Shown: positions 13,768 through 18,114 of the stretch, piece by piece
How positions within the stretch are numbered: the stretch's first letter is position 1
Layout: each line of letters starts with the position of its first letter
Assembly (NCBI GenBank): GCA_002307095.1
Contig: DBTO01000187.1
Span: 29,619-47,732, forward strand
From: Sulfurospirillum sp. UBA1314
GTDB taxonomy: Bacteria > Campylobacterota > Campylobacteria > Campylobacterales > Sulfurospirillaceae
Length of the DNA: 18,114 nt
Reading direction: 5' to 3'
The notes under the pieces: generated by a model
The model's input: the letters and a program-made list of their open reading frames with translations, nothing else
What the model was told of the DNA's origin: nothing
Database searches by the model: none
Position numbers and translations under genes: made by a program

Positions 13768-15350
13768 TACAACACTTTCAAAAACTCTTAAAAGAATACG
13801 AAGAAGCGACCTATTTGCCTATTGCAATGGCAGATATTAGCTTTACCTTTCCAGAGGATTGTCTTTATCCATGCCTTTCAGTCAAAATTGAAGGCTTTGG
13901 GCTTATCAATCCTTTGGAAGGAAGAACCGTTGCAACATTGCCAGAAGTGCATCTAGCTCTTTATCAGGGAGCTAGTATTGTCTATCACGAAGCTGTGGTG
14001 ATTGAAAGCTATAACGGTGCCTATTTTTGTAGAACCCACCTCTTGCGACTTTTCAATCTTCGTAACGAAGCAAAAAAGAACGATCAAGAACTTCTTCAAC
14101 TTCTCTATAAGACATACACAAACAGTCTCTATGGGAAGTTGGCACAAGGTATTCGTGAGCGTAGGATGTTCAACACAAGAGAAGGTAACACAAAGAAATT
14201 ACCAAAGTCTCCTATCACGAACTCCTATTATGCTTCAATGACGACAGGACTCATTAGAGCAGCTTTATCGTCTATTCTTGTGGCTCTGGATGAACTCATC
14301 AAAGAGGGTCATGATTATAAAATTATCAGTGCAACAACCGATGGGCTTCTTTATGGTATTGGTGAAGCTAAACTATCCGTAGCAGATACCTTGGAGATGG
14401 AAAAGCTCTCTGAAAAGTACAGTTCCATTGCTGAGGCGTTGGGCAGTGGCTTTAAGAAATTTCGAGCGTTCCATGACATCGACCCTGTGCTTAATGAGAG
14501 GCTATTAAAGTTCCCCTCTATCCGCTTATTGCAAATTTCACACGAAGCATGGAATGACCCCGAGTATATCGAAGTGAAGCACGTTGCAAATGCGGTACTG
14601 AATGTGAAGACACGGGGTCAAGTAGGAATGTACGTTGAAGGTGATACCTCTATTTGCACGATTTTAGCCAAAGCAGGTCATAAAGTAGCTGGCGATAAGA
14701 ATGAGCAAGCTCAATGGATGATGGAACACTATGATGATGAAGCGATTGAGGGGTACGAGTTTCAACGATTGAGCAGTATTCAAGACATCATTAGTGACAC
14801 CAACCCTATTGACGATTTAGTCAGTGTTACAGAAAAACGTAAAATCTCTCTTGATTACGACTATAAACGCTACCCTATCAATGCAACTGATACAGCTCCA
14901 CACAAAGATGTGAACCACTTTCGCAAATACCGACAAAGTGCTGATTACCTAAGACGTTTAAATCAAAGAGCGAGCATTGATGCCGTTGACTACAAATTCC
15001 AACTTGCAAAGCAAAACGTACGAAAGACAGGCTCTAACAGCGAATTTTGCATAAGGCATATACTAAGGGCGTTGCTACAGGGTGTTAAACCGTTTGAACG
15101 TCCACAACTCTCGTATTCCAGACTTGCCACTATCTTGCGAGAAGAAAAAGTGACTGTCTCTAAAATCAAGCACTCAAAAGATAGTGTCTTTACTCCCAAT
15201 ATGATTTCAGATACCAGTGGCAATCGTGCTTTCATTCGAAAAGTGCTCAGAAAACTTGGCTATCAATCTAAGACCAATTTCAAGGAGTTCTTAGAGCTAT
15301 TGCTTCACAAGAAGATTAGCAATCCTGAAGACGTTAGATACTTAGACTAG
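13764..15350 (+). CDS. Family B DNA polymerase, C-terminal subunit (motifs B and C)
   Basis: The 528-residue protein begins at the ATG of the ATGA overlap. FTFPEDCLYPCLSV and ALYQGASIVYHEAVVI are typical palm strands. Motif B is KTYTNSLYGKLAQG (Lys116 to Gly124). TGLIR at 161-165 fits TxxGR. Motif C is ATTDGLLY with catalytic Asp193; the first Asp of the usual DTD is Thr. VKTRGQVGMY stands near the KxY region. Adding the 30 residues after motif A to 115 before motif B leaves room for a TPR1-like insertion, and about 70 residues between B and C leave room for a TPR2-like one. Both insertions mark protein-primed and primer-independent PolBs. The last ~180 residues (YRQSADYLRRLNQRASIDAV onward) look like a DNA-binding C-terminal extension. 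Confidence 0.88.
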   Translation: MIQHFQKLLKEYEEATYLPIAMADISFTFPEDCLYPCLSVKIEGFGLINPLEGRTVATLPEVHLALYQGASIVYHEAVVIESYNGAYFCRTHLLRLFNLRNEAKKNDQELLQLLYKTYTNSLYGKLAQGIRERRMFNTREGNTKKLPKSPITNSYYASMTTGLIRAALSSILVALDELIKEGHDYKIISATTDGLLYGIGEAKLSVADTLEMEKLSEKYSSIAEALGSGFKKFRAFHDIDPVLNERLLKFPSIRLLQISHEAWNDPEYIEVKHVANAVLNVKTRGQVGMYVEGDTSICTILAKAGHKVAGDKNEQAQWMMEHYDDEAIEGYEFQRLSSIQDIISDTNPIDDLVSVTEKRKISLDYDYKRYPINATDTAPHKDVNHFRKYRQSADYLRRLNQRASIDAVDYKFQLAKQNVRKTGSNSEFCIRHILRALLQGVKPFERPQLSYSRLATILREEKVTVSKIKHSKDSVFTPNMISDTSGNRAFIRKVLRKLGYQSKTNFKEFLELLLHKKISNPEDVRYLD

Positions 15351-15368
15351 AAAAAAATTAACTACATC

Positions 15369-15429
15369 TATCCCCCCGTGTTCTTAGTGAACCAAAGTGT
15401 GACGGTTCATTAACAACACAGGGGAATAG
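15369..15429. repeat. Right inverted-repeat cluster of the polymerase module
   Basis: 15369-15394 is the perfect 26-bp inverse of 11200-11225. Nine bases on, at 15404-15428, a second arm reads GGTTCATTAACAACACAGG and matches the inverse of the first arm at 21 of 25 positions, so the site is itself a large dyad. GACGGTTCA at 15401-15409 pairs with TGAACCGTC at 11159-11167. The cluster lies between the polymerase stop and the integrase start, so it also covers the integrase promoter region. It could be an origin, terminus or operator. Confidence 0.8.
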
Positions 15430-15475
15430 GTAATGATATATTCAAAAAATGCGATTAATTACAAAGGAGTTTTCA

Positions 15476-16681
15476 ATGAAACTTATCCAACCAAAGACAC
15501 AACAAGCCCTTACGTCTTCAAAGCCTGTTCTTACTGTACCACAAGGTTTTAATGAGCATGAAGACTTGTTAAAGAGTGTTAGAGTGTATAGCAAAGGTGG
15601 CAAGGTCTGCTTAGATTATCGACTTGTCGATGAGTACCGAAAAGATGGTCAAGATCGTATTCGTTTTAGCTTAAAACTTGATGATACACCCTTGAATATG
15701 CAACGAACAGAGCGAGAAAAGTATTCACTTGCACTGGAGCACTTTCTCTCAAATAATGAAGTGAATGATGGTAACTACACGATTGATGATATTGCATTAA
15801 AAGCATTAGATGAGGATAGACACAATCGTGCAGAAGATACGCATAACGATTACATACAAATCTACAGCAAGTACATTAAGCCCTACTTTGGCAATAAGCA
15901 CTTGGCAGATATCAAGGTAACAGATTTAAAAGCGTGGAAGAACAACTTGATTGAATCTCACAAACTCAGTAAGTCACGCTTTAATACATACTATCGCACG
16001 TTTAACTTTATTTGGCACTATGCTCTTGTCAATGAGATGATCGATAAAAACCCATTGGCACTGGTTGATAAAAAGTCAACGAAGTTTAGCAAGAGCAAAA
16101 ACAATGCTTCTCAAAAATACTACAGCAAAGATGAAGTGCAACGTATTCTTGAAAATGCTACAGGGTGGTTTAAAGCATTCCTTACGTTATCGTTTAACAC
16201 AGGACTTAGAACTGGTGAAGCTTTGGCTTTGCAATGGAGTGACATAGACTTTGAGAAAGGAAACGTCACCATTCAGCGAAGTCAACGACATGGCAAGCTT
16301 AAAGAGACAAAGACAAACATTGTCAATGAAATATATATGCCCTCACCTGTTAAAGAAGCTTTACAAATTCACAAGCAAACTGCAAAGAGTGATTTGTGGG
16401 TCTTTCCTAATGAAAATACGCTGCAACCATACTTCGAGTCTCGCCCAATCGTTAAAACGTATTTAAAGCCGCTTCTAGAGCGTTTAAACATACCTTACAA
16501 GACCCTCTACGCTACTCGTCACAGCTTTGCGAGTTCAGTTGTTGAGAAAAACCTGCCTATCACTTTGGCGCAGAAGTATTTAGGACATCAAAAGCTCTCT
16601 ACTACGATGGACTTCTACGTTAAGAATGGGTGGATGGATGTTGCGAATATTGACAAGGAGATTGATAGGTTGTTTGCGTAG
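15476..16681 (+). CDS. int: Tyrosine recombinase / integrase of element B
   Basis: AAAGGAG at 15463-15469 fixes the start at ATG 15476 (401 residues); an ATG at 15449 has no such site. The N-terminal ~95 residues are an arm-binding-type domain. A SAM-like core-binding domain follows (about 102-195, HNDYIQIYSKYIKPYFG). The catalytic domain has Arg245 in NTGLRTGEALALQW, Lys274 in the β-hairpin, Arg348 in YATRHSFASS (with Tyr in place of the usual first His of HxxR), His371 in LGHQKL, and nucleophile Tyr381 in MDFYVKNG. All catalytic residues needed are present. It sits about 1.4 kb from the tRNA end and probably inserts element B into the tRNA 3' half. The last third is duplicated, in damaged form, at 3071-3402. 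Confidence 0.93.
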   Translation: MKLIQPKTQQALTSSKPVLTVPQGFNEHEDLLKSVRVYSKGGKVCLDYRLVDEYRKDGQDRIRFSLKLDDTPLNMQRTEREKYSLALEHFLSNNEVNDGNYTIDDIALKALDEDRHNRAEDTHNDYIQIYSKYIKPYFGNKHLADIKVTDLKAWKNNLIESHKLSKSRFNTYYRTFNFIWHYALVNEMIDKNPLALVDKKSTKFSKSKNNASQKYYSKDEVQRILENATGWFKAFLTLSFNTGLRTGEALALQWSDIDFEKGNVTIQRSQRHGKLKETKTNIVNEIYMPSPVKEALQIHKQTAKSDLWVFPNENTLQPYFESRPIVKTYLKPLLERLNIPYKTLYATRHSFASSVVEKNLPITLAQKYLGHQKLSTTMDFYVKNGWMDVANIDKEIDRLFA

Positions 16682-16710
16682 GTTAGGTAGGGATTTTTTA
16701 GGAGAGTATT

Positions 16711-16757
16711 AACCCGTTGACCCGTTGGATGTTGAGTTCTGACGGGTTAAACGGGTT
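16711..16757. terminator. Long hairpin after the integrase
   Basis: AACCCGTTGACCCGT (16711-16725) pairs almost perfectly with ACGGGTTAAACGGGTT (16742-16757) over a 16-nt loop. It begins 30 nt after the integrase stop. The T-run is weak (GGGTTTGC), so termination may work for both the integrase and the convergent cargo gene, or the hairpin may be a cargo insertion target. The same hairpin, split by cargo, occurs after the integrase remnant in element A. Confidence 0.55.
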
Positions 16758-16787
16758 TGCTGCCTGATTATTTATTTGAATTCAGCT

Positions 16788-17861
16788 TTATTTAGTAATC
16801 TTATGCCCAATCCAACGATTTTTATTTTTAAATACCTCTATATATAAGTCAACAGCTTTTGCTAAACTTGCAGTAGTAACACCTAATACAGTAGCTGTAG
16901 GTAAACTTGCGGATACACCTGCCACTACAATGGGTAACGAAATCATGGTTACCATATTTGACCATCTCTGTACTTTTGGAAAAACAGAATTAATTTTTTT
17001 TCTTATCTTTGTTTCTTCTTCTTTATACGCCCGTATAATATCTTTTGTTTTAACTTCAGGATTATTTTCTACATATTGTGTGATTTTACTTAATACTTCT
17101 TTTAGTTGATAAATCTCATCGTATGTTCTCCATTCCAATGCAAGATTTATATTATCTTCCACTTTAGAAAAAACATCTGTATCACATTTATCAAATGTAG
17201 CACATTTTTGGCATAATTTTGAATCAAATAAAATAATTGGGAATAGTTCAAATTCAGGAAGTTGATTTCTAAAAATTTCTTCAAAAGCTTTAGCTTGCTC
17301 TTCTGTATGTGTAATTTGTTTATTTTTTAGCAAAAATAATTTTTCAAAATAATTTTGTGCATTTTGTGGTAAAAAAAGATTAGATTTCCATTCTTTAGCT
17401 AATAAAAGACTTGCATAATGAGTCCATAAAGATGGCGTACAATATTCATGCTCTGAAACAAAGAATTGCCCGGGGACATTGTCCTTCCCTTCCCGAACAT
17501 CCTCTGGAAATTGCATCAATAATTCTTTTTGATCTATAATCATTTGAATATATATTTTACGCTTTATTTCTTCGGTAATTATTTCTGATGGTTTTTTGAT
17601 TTCTAGTAAACCATTTTTATCTAAGCCTTCGAATATTAAATTTATAGCTTGCCCAATTTTTGCATCATTGTTTTTATTAAACCCCGTATAGTGAGATTTT
17701 TTTATTTGATCTAATATTTCAGGGGTAATAATAATTTTATCTGACCATAATAAAGTTGATGGATTTTTAAAAAGCCATGTTAAATCATAATTACAAGATT
17801 GACATGTATCTATTTTAGGATCCTTTCCAATTGCAAGACCTGAAACTAAAATTTTATTCAT
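16788..17861 (-). CDS. Unknown 357-residue cargo protein with Cys pairs and C-terminal hydrophobic segment
   Basis: I do not recognise the family. Cys20-x2-Cys23 near the N-terminus and Cys217-x2-Cys220 with Cys226 could bind one zinc. LLWSDKIIITPEIL (residues 37-50) looks like a buried strand and turn. A helical, charged middle follows. Residues about 303-336 (MVTMISLPIVVAGVSASLPT and on) form a hydrophobic, Ala/Val/Thr-rich segment that could insert in a membrane, followed by a short basic tail (KNKNRW, HKITK). AAAGG precedes the ATG by about 8 nt. Codon use is very AT-rich. It occupies the same place, and the same strand, as the nuclease-NACHT gene in element A. From that position a defence role is inferred, for example a sensor with a membrane-acting end. 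There is no direct motif proof. Confidence 0.72.
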   Translation of the reverse strand: MNKILVSGLAIGKDPKIDTCQSCNYDLTWLFKNPSTLLWSDKIIITPEILDQIKKSHYTGFNKNNDAKIGQAINLIFEGLDKNGLLEIKKPSEIITEEIKRKIYIQMIIDQKELLMQFPEDVREGKDNVPGQFFVSEHEYCTPSLWTHYASLLLAKEWKSNLFLPQNAQNYFEKLFLLKNKQITHTEEQAKAFEEIFRNQLPEFELFPIILFDSKLCQKCATFDKCDTDVFSKVEDNINLALEWRTYDEIYQLKEVLSKITQYVENNPEVKTKDIIRAYKEEETKIRKKINSVFPKVQRWSNMVTMISLPIVVAGVSASLPTATVLGVTTASLAKAVDLYIEVFKNKNRWIGHKITK

Positions 17862-17970
17862 TTTATCTACCTTTATCTAGGAGAAAATTTTAATGACTAG
17901 CTGAAATAATTTACACCATTTTGACTTAAATCATGTAATCAGATTTATTAGCTAAAACGAGTAGAGTATT

Positions 17971-18114
17971 TTTTGAGCCAAAAGCGAGCCAAATTGTGCC
18001 AAAAATGAGCAAAAATTTAAGACCTCCGACTCCAAAGACAATAATAAAAAGTTATAGTTGAGTTGTTTGAAAGTTCGTTAGTGTAAGGGTTTGTGAAGTT
18101 TGAGTGGTGTCAAG
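17971..18114. repeat. Element-end direct repeat, copy 2, running into the tRNA 3' end
   Basis: This is a direct repeat of 7158-7312, about 90% identical by eye. Four phased units begin at 17974, 17985, 17995 and 18006 (TGAGCCAAAA, CGAGCCAAAT, TGTGCCAAAA, TGAGCAAAAA). The last bases, TGGTGTCAAG at 18105-18114, equal the CCA end and acceptor stem of the tRNA on the minus strand (compare 7303-7312). The window ends there, so the rest of the tRNA, expected intact, lies outside. The 110 bp before the repeat (17862-17970) hold no gene. Confidence 0.8.

Larger units (their letters stand above)
7303..18114. mobile_element. Element B: tRNA-integrated element with its own family B DNA polymerase
   Basis: The element is bounded left by the tRNA 3' half at 7303-7347 and right by the start of the same tRNA 3' end at about 18103, where the window stops. 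It is about 10.8 kb. Contents in order: Sel1-repeat protein, membrane protein, Cro/CI repressor, nuclease, two small coupled genes, zinc/HTH protein, 165-residue unknown, split PolB, integrase, 357-residue cargo protein. The integrase next to the tRNA end and its minus-strand neighbour match the layout of element A. No capsid, portal, terminase or conjugation gene is seen, so it is not a complete prophage or ICE. By known classes it is nearest to a pipolin or a satellite-like element. Confidence 0.7.

Overview
This window reads as the accessory part of a low-GC Campylobacterota genome, most like Sulfurospirillum or a relative. The evidence is the AT-rich base use, a two-component kinase of the Campylobacterota ArsS type, a cysteine-rich Sel1-repeat (Hcp-like) secreted protein, and the tight ATGA-coupled operons. 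The genus is an inference from style; no database was searched.

Layout. 1-2864 looks chromosomal: the 3' part of an OmpR-type response regulator overlapping its histidine kinase, a decayed scrap with a ParA-like P-loop, and a Rossmann-fold epimerase/dehydrogenase on the minus strand. From about 3000 to the end the window holds two tandem, related integrative elements that use the 3' half of a tRNA gene with a CAU anticodon as attachment site. Each has the same right-hand arrangement: tyrosine integrase (+), a GC-rich hairpin, one minus-strand cargo gene, then about 140-155 bp of conserved element end with helically phased ~11-bp repeats, then the tRNA 3' sequence.

Element A (about 3000-7347) is a remnant. 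Its integrase is reduced to a frameshifted C-terminal piece. Its cargo is a large PD-(D/E)XK nuclease-NACHT NTPase, a domain plan typical of bacterial NLR-like antiphage proteins. That gene is split by a one-base slip in a run of seven A. Element B (7303 to the right edge) is nearly complete. From left to right it carries a TTG-started Sel1-repeat protein with a frameshifted end, a small membrane protein divergent from a Cro/CI repressor with twin operators, a PD-(D/E)XK nuclease, a 37-residue membrane peptide coupled to a 117-residue unknown protein, a replication-like module, the intact integrase, and a 357-residue unknown cargo protein with cysteine pairs and a C-terminal hydrophobic segment.

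The centre of interest is the replication-like module, 11.16-15.43 kb. It has a zinc-ribbon/HTH protein facing left and, facing right, a 165-residue unknown gene, then a family B DNA polymerase cleanly split in two coupled ORFs (ATGA overlap) between motif A and motif B. The module is bounded by a perfect 26-bp inverted repeat (11200-11225 and 15369-15394) with extra partial copies. A tRNA-integrated element with a tyrosine recombinase and its own PolB resembles the pipolin class. The split polymerase, the inverted repeats and a possible terminal-protein-like partner are features I do not recognise from that class. The slot between integrase and tRNA appears to be an exchangeable cargo site, probably for defence genes.
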